Below are positions 14,674-22,994 of a stretch of DNA of 64,000 bases, piece by piece. The first letter of the stretch is position 1. Every line of letters begins with the position of its first letter. Below the pieces are notes generated by a model. It saw only the letters and a list, made by a program, of their open reading frames with translations. It searched no databases and was not told where the DNA came from. A program made the translations under genes and the position numbers. Source of the stretch: Metopolophium dirhodum (taxonomy: Eukaryota > Arthropoda > Insecta > Hemiptera > Aphididae); contig NC_083564.1 of assembly GCF_019925205.1 (NCBI RefSeq), positions 36,556,447 to 36,620,446 on the forward strand. Reading direction: 5' to 3'.

Positions 14674-16510
14674 CTAATTCAAGAATGTTCGCAGTGTTGG
14701 GTAGCCGGTAGGGCTGTTTCTTGGCGCGAGTGGAAACTCGACCATGTCGACTCCTCTTAATGACATCACTGGGTTTGCATTAAGTTCCTCTGTTTCTTCC
14801 TGTGACTGTGCTACTTCCGTGTGGTTTGTTACTGTTTTTGTTTTAACCATATTTATTATTAATATGATTACTGCCATAAAAATACTACTTGTTATTACAT
14901 ATAGTATATAATCGTTACGTTCTTGTGTGTTTTGTAGCTCGTCGATTTTATTGTCGACTTTTTGTTGTTTTTCTAATTGCTTGTTCGAACCTGACACTTT
15001 ATGTAGGTCCTCCATGTTATTTGTTTTAACATGGTAGTTTTCCATTAAGTTGTCGTTGTCGGTGAACGGCATATCCCTTATGGGTTCTAAAGCTGATTTT
15101 GGGTTGAAATCCATATATTCTGATTTGTAATCGACTTTTCCTGGTAAGAGTACGTCTCTAGCGGCGTATCCTTTACAAGTTTCGTTTAGTTTTAAGATAC
15201 CTACACCTTTTAGTGTATGGCTGGTGGATTCTTTATCTTCATCGCAGGTGATGAATACTAAATCGTAGTTAGTGACGTAGATCCACTCGTTTTTGAATCG
15301 TTTTTTGTGAAAGATGGATGTACCCATTTGTACGTGCATGATTTCGCAGTTTGTTGGAACTTTTATAGGATCTTGGAGTAATTGTACTTCGCATGCTGGT
15401 CTACTAGCACGTGGATGTAAAGGATTACCCTCAGGACACAAAAGGAAGTCTCTAGCGTGTTTACAATGTGTGTAATACAATTCGTCATAAAGAGCATAGT
15501 GTTCTTTCGTTTTACTTATAGCTAGATACTTATTACTAGGTTTTATATAAAAACAATCGTTTCCGGTGCACACTGGCACAGGTATTAAATTATACAAACT
15601 AAAATCATTTTGATAAATTAAAGGTAAAGAAATTATAAACACTAAGTTGTCATTTGCATAGTATATAGTAATGTCTGAGAGCTTTATCAATTCGTAAATA
15701 TTTTGTATGTCTAAATCAGTTGGTAAATCGGTGCCCCCAGGTAATGATACTTTAACGTCTTTAACGTGTTCTAATAACTCTTTTGGAGATATTAAACTTG
15801 GATGAATAATTCCCATTTTAGCTTGTTGTATTACCTCTAATAGTGTGTTTGTTTCTTCTATCTGTTTTGTAATTAATAAATTAACGTGTATAAAATGTTT
15901 TGTCAAATAATTTTTTATTTGTTGTTCCCTTGTACTGTTTGTCGTTTCGTTCACCATTAATGTTAAAGGTACCGAAGATATAATGTTGTGTGACACTATA
16001 TTATTCTGTAGTTGTACTACTTTAATTTGTTCTTTTATTAGTTTAGATTGCGAAGTGCTTTGGCTTTTTGCTATATTAAAATTAAATTTTTGTATGCATT
16101 CTAAATTGCATATTCCGTATATTAATTTAGCTGCTTTTGTAACGAGTTTAGTTAAAGCATTACGTTTAGTAATTATGTGACCAATAGAATCTAAGACTTG
16201 TGTCTTTTTATTGTGTAAATTGTCAACTATAGCGGTGGCTGTTTTAAGTAAGTTGTTACAATTAAAGTTATTGGTAACTGGGTCGTGCATGTATGCAACA
16301 CACAATTCGTTCGTTTTATCTATTACTTCGTTTATGTATTCGAATTCTTCGTTATATTTAGTAAGATTAATGTATGCAGTAAGATCCCATTGAGATGTTA
16401 TGAGTTTCAAAGGTCCCCTGTTTTCGTAGTATAGACCAGAATGTTGTTTTAATGGTTCGTCAGCGTATCGAAAAGTTCCTGACGTGAATGGTATGATAAG
16501 TAGTATAAGT
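14674..16510 (-). CDS. Env-like fusion glycoprotein (spliced; 3' exon)
   Basis: This is the terminal exon of an envelope-like protein of the insect errantivirus/baculovirus-F type, about 616 residues with the leader mini-exon. There is no good ATG at the 5' end of the frame. Instead it opens immediately after a splice acceptor (AG at 16512-16511, preceded by TTTTC and, further up, an ACTAAT branch-like motif), and its first encoded residues are hydrophobic like a signal peptide. Next comes the conserved N-terminal segment with GLYYENRG, typical of this family. A reduced cleavage-like site (ITKRN) follows at about residue 120, with downstream hydrophobic and amphipathic sequence. A cysteine-rich ectodomain, one membrane segment near residues 539-560 (YILYVITSSIFMAVIILIIN) and a 56-residue tail complete it. 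The cleavage site has only KR rather than a full RxK/RR motif, so processing is uncertain. No stop or frameshift is seen. It would act at the cell or particle membrane. Confidence 0.88.
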
Positions 16511-16512
16511 CT
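16511..16512 (-). promoter_or_regulatory. Splice acceptor for env
   Basis: On the minus strand GGTTTTCAG precedes the env frame; the exon starts at 16510. An AACTAATAA branch-like motif lies about 25 nt upstream. One base follows the junction before the first full env codon, which is the same phase as the two other acceptors in the element. Confidence 0.75.
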
Positions 16513-16639
16513 GAAAACCGTTTCAGCTTATTAGTTAAAATATAATTTTAAAATAAAATTTAGCTTAATAGTATTTAATATACCCGTTCCATTTCTTAGA
16601 AACTACTAATAAGAATTACTATACTGATAAAAAAAAATT

Positions 16640-16767
16640 GATAATAAAATAATATTGTAATTAATACAAAAATATCCCGTAACCCTCATAATAAATTGAT
16701 AATAAAATAATATTGTAATTAGTACAAAAATATCCCGTAACCCTCATAAATAAATTGATAATAAAAT
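16640..16767. repeat. Tandem duplication, 2.2 copies of about 58 bp
   Basis: Unit 1 (16640-16697) and unit 2 (16698-16756) differ by about two changes, and a third truncated copy starts at 16757. Each begins GATAATAAAAT and contains ATCCCGTAACCCTCAT. It lies between the exonuclease stop codon and the env splice acceptor. Confidence 0.9.
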
Positions 16768-16792
16768 CCTAATACTAATTGTATACTATAAA

Positions 16793-17504
16793 TCATATTG
16801 GTGCGGGAAGAATATTCCTTTTCTTTTCTTGTTTCGCCCACACCGCTTCGTTAATGATATCCCTATGTTCTTTATATAGTTGCAAAAACAGGCACCTTGT
16901 CCATTGGACATCGGCTCGGGGGTCATGAGCTTCAAGCCCCCCGTGAAAATAAAGATCGCTACACATAAGGGTATGTGCCTCGTTGAGTTTAAGCGATCGC
17001 CCGTTTTTTCTGTATTTTCCTATCGGAATGGAAGCTATGGGTTGATTGTCCCCATAATCGGTTATAAGTAAAACAAAATTTCCGTCCATATGGAGATCCC
17101 ACCCACGTAGTGAAAAAATGGGTTTGGTTATGTCAAGCAGCTGGAGGATTTGTTTATCTGTGCTACCCTCCCAGGTTAATATTGCGTCGTATTTGTCTAG
17201 CTGTTGCTTAATTCGTGGTTGCGTAAGATTTGGTGAAACAGTGTGGTCAGAATCATAAAGTTGGGCAAGTACTGGATATAGTAAATTAAGTTTGTCTTTA
17301 AATATATATTGCAAGTGTTTCACTAGGTGTTTCCACTCTTGATCGGTTACGGCTCGATTTTCCTGTAAGTGTAATGCGCGCCCCTCTAATTTTGTAATGA
17401 TACCTGGCTGGTATCGCCCCATGATGGCGCCCGATATTAATATTAAGTGGTCCCGGTTGTAGCTGCAAAATTCGAAATCTACTGTCGCGTACTCGGGTAT
17501 TTTA
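16793..17504 (-). CDS. Retroelement-encoded DEDDh (DnaQ/ERI-1-like) 3'-5' exonuclease, spliced
   Basis: The exon encodes 236 residues (about 241 with the mini-exon) showing the DEDDh exonuclease signature. Motif I is VDFEF (D at 17479-17477, E at 17473-17471). Motif II is the D in LTWEGSTD (17158-17156). Motif III is HDPRAD, i.e. H-x4-D (H at 16927-16925, D at 16912-16910), in a helix-like segment resembling the HxxxxDA...T...LF of the family. In known relatives these residues bind two metal ions and remove 3' nucleotides from RNA or DNA. The frame opens after a strong acceptor (polypyrimidine tract then TTTTACAG, AG at 17506-17505). The first internal ATG (17422) lies beyond motif I, so initiation there would destroy the active site; this argues for the spliced start. 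It lies between pol and env, where gypsy-type elements normally have no gene. Substrate is unknown; a role against small-RNA silencing, or in reverse transcription, is speculation. Confidence 0.75.
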
Positions 17505-17506
17505 CT
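17505..17506 (-). promoter_or_regulatory. Splice acceptor for the exonuclease ORF
   Basis: On the minus strand a pyrimidine-rich run (9 T, CTCTTTCC, TTTTT) is followed by CTGTTTTACAG; the exon starts at 17504. A TAACTAATAC branch-like motif lies upstream near 17,590. One base follows the junction before the first full codon, matching the other acceptors. Confidence 0.8.
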
Positions 17507-17680
17507 GTAAAACAGATCGATTATATAAGTAAAAAGGAAAGAGAAAAAAAAACTTCATGCTTAACAACAGAAACCGTATTAGTTATATTGTTAATTTAAA
17601 TACGTACGTAATAGATATTTAGATCATTGTCTGTTAGTGATTAACGGAGATAAAAAAAAAAAAAAATAGTTGTGATTAAT

Positions 17681-17996
17681 TTATGAAAACGTTAATCGTT
17701 TGTAAACGAGTAAGTCCGTTGGGTCCTCCGTGTTATCAATGAATTCCTTTAGTACTAGGCACATTGGTTTCCTAAGTGGTTGTTTTCCTTTCACCAGGTC
17801 ATGCGAGAAGTGATTGAGCGTACGAGTAATTCCCAGTAATTCTGTGGGTGAGTACGGTTGAAGTAAGTTTTTGTTTGCTGTGTCGATATGACATATCAAA
17901 CAACTTGGTATTTCGTCATGATATAAAGCGTTAGGATTATGTTGTTGGAACCTGATTACTGTGCTAAGTTCCTTAATGAAAATGTGTTGTTTTATT
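17681..17996 (-). CDS. Small unknown retroelement protein with CxxC motif (spliced; 3' exon)
   Basis: The open frame codes for 104 residues from a splice acceptor to a TAA stop, about 109 with the leader mini-exon. There is no in-frame ATG near its start, and the frame is preceded by a long T-rich run ending in TTTTAG (AG at 17998-17997), a classical acceptor. Visible features: a basic, hydrophobic N-terminus (HIFIKELSTVIRFQQH), a SCLICH motif that could bind a metal, and a mixed-charge C-terminal half with LLGITRTLNHF. I do not recognise the family. It lies between pol and the exonuclease ORF and shares their splice phase, so it is probably made from its own subgenomic mRNA. It could be an accessory factor, or a diverged remnant of a longer protein. 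Confidence 0.6.
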
Positions 17997-17998
17997 CT
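17997..17998 (-). promoter_or_regulatory. Splice acceptor for the small CxxC ORF
   Basis: On the minus strand an extended T-rich tract and CTCTATTTCATGGTTTTAG end here; the exon begins at 17996. One base precedes the first full codon, the same phase as the exonuclease and env acceptors. Confidence 0.65.
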
Positions 17999-18086
17999 AA
18001 AACCATGAAATAGAGAAAAAAAAAAATAAAAAAAAAATAAAAATAAGAATAAAAAAAATTATAGTTTTATGATACTAGTTATATAT

Positions 18087-21000
18087 TTACTCAGTATCGT
18101 CGTCGTCATAATAGCGTTTAACGTTATTTTTATGAATACGGTATTCGCGACGGCCTTTTTGAATCGTTATATTTTCATTATCATGTACTAATAGTATCTC
18201 GAATGGTCCTGACCAGTTGAAACTAAGAGCATTTTTTTTATTTTGTTCTTTAAGTAGAACTTTATCGCCTACGTGTAAATTGATGGCGTTCGACGTTTTA
18301 TCGTAATATGTTTTATTTGTTTCTTTCTTTTTAATAAGATTTTCCCGAGCTATTTTATGCGTTTCTTGCATAATTCTTTTAGGGTCGAAAACGTAATTAT
18401 CGTAATTATATTGTGCTTCGGGTTCTTTATGAAAAGCTGATGGAACTGTGGGTTTTGTTCCGAATACTAATTCATATGGTGTAAAGTTAGTCGACGTGTG
18501 AACCGTCGTGTTATAACAGAAAGTTGCGTAACATAAAAGTTTATCCCAATTATTGTCCTTGTCTACAAAGCTGCGTAAGTACGCTTTTAGTGTTTTATGT
18601 GACCGTTCTAAAAAACCGTTTCCTTGTGGGTGCCATGCAGTCGTCTGAATCTTTTTAATGTCCAACAGCTTACACATGCTTTTGAAAATGTCGGATAAAA
18701 AATTGGTCCCGCAATCGGTTAAAATCGATTTTGGAATTCCGTATGTGCATACGAAACATTCGACGAAAGCTTGTGCTACGGTTGGAGCGTCAGTGGATGA
18801 TAGTGCAATAGCGAGTGCATAACGCGATAACTCGTCTTGTAGTGTTAAAATATATACGTTCCCCATCACGGTTTTGGGTAGTGGCCCTACGATATCGAGA
18901 CAGATTCGTTCGAAAGGTTTGACTACTGTACTAGTAATCATCATAGGTTGCTTTGTTTTAACATGGGATTTATTTTTCTGACATAGTTCACAGTGTTTAA
19001 TATAACGTTTAACGTCTTTCTTAATGTTATGCCAGTCATGATTAAGTTTTAATCGTTTGAGAGTACGCGATACACCGGAGTGTCCGCCTAGAGGTGAGTT
19101 GTGATGCTCATAAATAATTTGTTGTTTTTCCTCGTCGGTAAAACGTTCACCTGTATATATTTTTATTACGATGTCGGTTTGTCGAAATACGTACCGAAAC
19201 ATCGTACGAATTCTCACGAAATTTGTTAATGAGGTAGGTCCATTTAATTTGACCGTGGAAAAAGATTTAATTCGATTTGTCATACAATAGTCGCGTATAT
19301 TTTGTAACGCTCGATAAATGGATTCCGCTTCAAGCGGTGTTGTATGTGTTTTGGTGATACCATAGAATATAATTAATTTTGATCCATTGGTGTGCGTATA
19401 GAACCGGTTTTCGTCGGTAAAATGTATTTCGTTAAAATCAACTTTTTTTATGATCTCGCGCACGACTGGATGTGTAATTATTTTATCTTCGGGAATCGTT
19501 ACTATAATAGTTTCGCTTTCCGTGACCTTGTTAACGTCGCCTTCGATTTCGAGAATTTTAGAATTGAATATTGGCTTACTCTCAGCGGCACGGAATTCGT
19601 TGAACTCTGTATCGGCGCTAGTCGTATTCGTTTGTACTACTCGGATACGTGATAAACAATCGGCGTTCGAGTGTTCGGGCCCCGCCCTATACGTAATAGT
19701 GTAATCGTAATCCGCGAGCTGTAAACGCCAGCGCATAAGTTGCGACGACGCGTCCTTAATACCAAACAGGTATGTAAGAGGTCGATGATCGGTAATAATA
19801 TTGAAATGACGTCCATATAGATATGGTCTAAAATATTTCACGGCCCATACGATGGCCAATAACTCTTTTTGAACTACGCTATAGTTACATTCGGCTTTAT
19901 TTAATGTCCTACTTGCGTATGCGATAGGTTGGTCTTTGGGGACTGCCCCCTGTGATAAAACGGCCCCTATTGCATATTGACTCGCGTCGGTCATCAAGTT
20001 AAACTCCCCTTTTTCCCAATCCGGATAGACTAGTAATGGAGGGTTCATTAAAGCTTTCTTTAGTTCCTCAAAGCTATGTTCACAGTTATCGGTCCAGTTG
20101 AATGGTACGTCTTTTTTAAGTAAGTAAGTTAGCGGTTTCGCCGTTTTTGCAAAGTTATCGACAAAACGTCTGTAATAATTAAGAAGTCCTAGAAATGATT
20201 TAATGTCCTTTGCGTTTTTCGGTTTTGGGTATTCCCGAATGCATTTTAATTTACTAGGATCCGGCGATACCCCGTTTTCGTTAATAACATGTCCCAAATA
20301 TGTGACCTCTTTCCGTAAGAAAGAGCACTTTTGGGGTTGTAATTTTAGTTTATGTACGCGTAACCTATTGAATACCTGTTCTAGTTTTTTCTGATGGTCA
20401 TTTAAACTGGAACCGTGTACCACTATATCATCTAAATATGCGGTGCACATTTCCTCAAGACCCATAAGAACAGATTTCATAGCGCGTGTAAATGTTGCTG
20501 GGGCTGAACTCAGCCCAAATGGCATACGTAAATATTCGTAATGACCGGATTTTGTAGAAAAGGCGGTTTTGTGGGTATCGGCTGGATTCACATGTAACTG
20601 ATGATATCCATTTGCTAAATCTAGGGTAGTAAAGTATTTGGATGACCCTAGGGATTCTAGTATTTCAAGTATATTTGGAAGTCCATAGGCTTCATTTTCC
20701 GTTACTTCATTAAGTTTACGGAAATCTACGCAAACTCGTAATTTCGGTTTCCCTGTCGCGTCTAAATTTTTCTTTTTGACTACTACGAGTGGAAAGTTAA
20801 AAGGTGATTTGGAATCGCGTATAATATTATTTCGTTTCATTTCTTTAATTTGTTTTTCAATTTCTTCCTGGTAAGCCCAAGGTAAACGATATGGTCGTAT
20901 ATTAATTGGTTTAGTGCAACGCGGTGTATTAATTTCGTGTGTCACGACGTCGGTGGCACTCAAATAGTCCCCCGGTAAATAAAATAAGTCCGCGTAACTA

Positions 21001-22721
21001 CAACATAATTCTAGAATGCGTTCGCGCTCTTCGTGATTTAAATTGTCCGTGTTAATTTCGTTTGTTAATATGGTTATGCGATTGTTAATTTTCGTGTCTA
21101 CAAAAGAAGCTGTTAAAGCTGTTTCAAGGTATGGTTCCCACTCGATATGTTGAGTGGTTAACTCGTCAATGACAAAAGGTTCCTCTGAAATATTTATTAT
21201 GTTACTTATAATTGTGTCACTATTGACTGGGCTAATGCTGTTAGCTATAATAACGTTTTCGTTCACGTCTTGTTTTTTAATAGTTATATTTTTATGCGTG
21301 ATGTGCTCATCGTTTTTAATTAATAGTACGCAGTTGCTACGAGGTGGTAATATAATTTCCCTCGAACTGGTTTGTTCGGGTATGGTCAATAAATTTTGAC
21401 TATAGTCCATAATGACCTTGTTTTGTTTCAAGAAGTTACGTCCTATAATACCTGATTCTGTTATTGGAAAGTCGCCAAAAACGACGTCGAATTTTATGAG
21501 AACGTCTACTGCGTTAATTTGCATCGTCGTCACTATAGTTCCTATTGTAAATATAGGTATTTCGTTTATACCTTTAATTGTGCGTTTTTCGTGTTCATTT
21601 ACGACTACCTGCCCGTTGAGTGCAGAAATCTTAATAAGATTCATTTCTGCCCCGGAGTCAATTAATAATTTAATGTTATGCGGTTCGAAATTGTGAGACC
21701 CACATATTATGTGTTCCTCTTGAAAGTCCGCTACCACTCGTACGTGATTCTGATTAATTTCGGCTACGGTACGGCTGGTGCTAGGACCTTCACCGTCCTT
21801 ACTACTTGTTTTTTTACTTTCGTTATACATGCGCTTCCTACAATCTTTAATGTTGTGGTTAGTTTTTTTACAGTACGCGCAAAATCGAACTTGACCCTGA
21901 TATTCGCGTTTGACTATACTAGTTTTGTCATCGCGGTTATTTATGGGATTTCTAAAAAATGTGTTGGACGAAGTACCGGTGTTACTGCGGCATTCATTTG
22001 CGTAATGTCCTAATTTACTACATTTATTGCATTTAATGTTTTTTTTATGGTTTGCATTGTTTTTTACATAATTTTTATCTGCGTTAAAACGACGGTTAAT
22101 GTGTTGGAGGTCTTGCTCCTCCTCAATCGCGATAGTAATTGCTTTTTCGAGAGAATCTACGTCACGCGCCCTTAAAAATGACCTGATTGCTGGTTTTGCT
22201 CCGTTAACGAACGCAGTAAGTGCTCCTGTTTTATGGGATGTGGCTACCGCGGCGGCTGAGGCTGGCTCTAGTCCTAATGTTAACGCTCCTACCAATTCGT
22301 GATAGCATTTTTCGGTTCGTCCGGCGAAGCTTCGTACGTCTTCGTCGGTACGTTGCCTAATGTTACTAAGTTGGGACTGTAAATAATTAATTGAATGTGG
22401 TGCCCCAAAAACGTTACGAAGGTGGTTTTTAAGCTCTGTCCAGTCTGTGAAGTTGCGGTAACGTGTAGCCTGATATGCGTCTCCCTTTAATTTAGCTAAA
22501 ATATTTTGGAATACTACCGGTTTAATATTGTCATGGATATTGTCCATTACATAGTTACATTCTGTTATATATGAGGACAAATCTGCCTCAGTTCCCCCGT
22601 TAAAATTAGGTATGCCGCGCAAGGCGGTGTCTATTCCTAATGTTACACTCATTATGGTAGTATGTAAAGTTCGCGGGTTATATTTAACTACTTCCCAACA
22701 CCTATTTGGACTCTCAGACAT
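18087..22721 (-). CDS. Gag-Pol polyprotein, single frame (1,544 aa)
   Basis: One uninterrupted frame starts at a true ATG (22721-22719). Gag spans about residues 1-310 with two CCHC zinc knuckles (CNKCSKLGHYANEC at 231-244; CAYCKKTNHNIKDC at 281-294). Protease has LLIDSGAEMN with the catalytic D at 355. RT (about 600-800) has LDLANGYHQL (D701) and AYLDD (D764, D765). RNase H has D912 (TDAS), E953, D978 and D1021. Integrase has an HHCC zinc site (His near 1206, H1214, C1244, C1247) and a DD35E core at D1276, D1336 and E1372, followed by a GPF module at 1505-1507. No frameshift or stop separates Gag from Pol, so Gag excess must come from another mechanism. All catalytic residues are present, so the product looks active. 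It provides particle assembly, cDNA synthesis and integration for the element. Confidence 0.97.
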   Translation of the reverse strand: MSESPNRCWEVVKYNPRTLHTTIMSVTLGIDTALRGIPNFNGGTEADLSSYITECNYVMDNIHDNIKPVVFQNILAKLKGDAYQATRYRNFTDWTELKNHLRNVFGAPHSINYLQSQLSNIRQRTDEDVRSFAGRTEKCYHELVGALTLGLEPASAAAVATSHKTGALTAFVNGAKPAIRSFLRARDVDSLEKAITIAIEEEQDLQHINRRFNADKNYVKNNANHKKNIKCNKCSKLGHYANECRSNTGTSSNTFFRNPINNRDDKTSIVKREYQGQVRFCAYCKKTNHNIKDCRKRMYNESKKTSSKDGEGPSTSRTVAEINQNHVRVVADFQEEHIICGSHNFEPHNIKLLIDSGAEMNLIKISALNGQVVVNEHEKRTIKGINEIPIFTIGTIVTTMQINAVDVLIKFDVVFGDFPITESGIIGRNFLKQNKVIMDYSQNLLTIPEQTSSREIILPPRSNCVLLIKNDEHITHKNITIKKQDVNENVIIANSISPVNSDTIISNIINISEEPFVIDELTTQHIEWEPYLETALTASFVDTKINNRITILTNEINTDNLNHEERERILELCCSYADLFYLPGDYLSATDVVTHEINTPRCTKPINIRPYRLPWAYQEEIEKQIKEMKRNNIIRDSKSPFNFPLVVVKKKNLDATGKPKLRVCVDFRKLNEVTENEAYGLPNILEILESLGSSKYFTTLDLANGYHQLHVNPADTHKTAFSTKSGHYEYLRMPFGLSSAPATFTRAMKSVLMGLEEMCTAYLDDIVVHGSSLNDHQKKLEQVFNRLRVHKLKLQPQKCSFLRKEVTYLGHVINENGVSPDPSKLKCIREYPKPKNAKDIKSFLGLLNYYRRFVDNFAKTAKPLTYLLKKDVPFNWTDNCEHSFEELKKALMNPPLLVYPDWEKGEFNLMTDASQYAIGAVLSQGAVPKDQPIAYASRTLNKAECNYSVVQKELLAIVWAVKYFRPYLYGRHFNIITDHRPLTYLFGIKDASSQLMRWRLQLADYDYTITYRAGPEHSNADCLSRIRVVQTNTTSADTEFNEFRAAESKPIFNSKILEIEGDVNKVTESETIIVTIPEDKIITHPVVREIIKKVDFNEIHFTDENRFYTHTNGSKLIIFYGITKTHTTPLEAESIYRALQNIRDYCMTNRIKSFSTVKLNGPTSLTNFVRIRTMFRYVFRQTDIVIKIYTGERFTDEEKQQIIYEHHNSPLGGHSGVSRTLKRLKLNHDWHNIKKDVKRYIKHCELCQKNKSHVKTKQPMMITSTVVKPFERICLDIVGPLPKTVMGNVYILTLQDELSRYALAIALSSTDAPTVAQAFVECFVCTYGIPKSILTDCGTNFLSDIFKSMCKLLDIKKIQTTAWHPQGNGFLERSHKTLKAYLRSFVDKDNNWDKLLCYATFCYNTTVHTSTNFTPYELVFGTKPTVPSAFHKEPEAQYNYDNYVFDPKRIMQETHKIARENLIKKKETNKTYYDKTSNAINLHVGDKVLLKEQNKKNALSFNWSGPFEILLVHDNENITIQKGRREYRIHKNNVKRYYDDDDTE

Positions 22722-22753
22722 ATACTAAATAATTTGCTTAAATAACAACTTAC

Positions 22754-22767
22754 AATGTAGAATTCAT
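22754..22767 (-). promoter_or_regulatory. Leader mini-exon with ATG and strong splice donor
   Basis: On the element strand a 14-nt segment starts with ATG at 22767-22765 and runs into a perfect GTAAGT donor (intron starts at 22753). It leaves two bases after four codons, exactly the complement of the one-base phase at the three downstream acceptors (17997, 17505, 16511). Unspliced, the same ATG makes a 5-codon frame that terminates at the TAA inside the donor, upstream of the Gag ATG. The splice phase fit is seen in sequence; use in vivo is inference. Predicted introns are about 4.8, 5.2 and 6.2 kb. Confidence 0.75.
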
Positions 22768-22970
22768 TGCGATTTTTGTCTGGTCCTGTCTGCTCTGCGT
22801 GCTGGCGGCTCTGCTGGCTCGTCGTTGATGCTCCGCTTGGCTATGTTGAGTGTAGTTGGTGGCTTGGCTCGGTCGTTCCTTCCTTCCTAGGTTTCAGCAA
22901 CGTAGTTGAACTCGAGGTCCGCTGATGTACTCGATTCTGGGTTGGATACCAAAATTCTTCCTTCAGGTGA

Positions 22971-22987
22971 CCCCACACCTGACACCA
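22971..22987 (-). other. Primer binding site, Leu-tRNA type
   Basis: On the element strand TGGTGTCAGGTGTGGGG begins 7 nt after the 5' LTR. It complements the ...CCTGACACCA 3' end that I recall for an animal tRNA-Leu (CAA), with about one mismatch over 17 bases. Leu-type sites are known in the mdg3/micropia group of Ty3/gypsy elements. The tRNA match is from memory. Confidence 0.75.
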
Positions 22988-22994
22988 AAAGACG

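Noticed and set aside
16793..17422. Exonuclease ORF starting at its first ATG (17422)
   Set aside because: This start lies after the motif I residues D and E (17479-17471), so the product would lack the active site. An in-phase splice acceptor upstream explains the frame better.
19392..22302. Plus-strand frames of 60-111 codons inside gag-pol
   Set aside because: They are opposite-strand shadows of the polyprotein without motifs.
22699..22703. Alternative splice donor inside the first Gag codons (AG|GTGTTG)
   Set aside because: It is also in a compatible phase, but it is a poor match to the donor consensus compared with the perfect GTAAGT at 22753.
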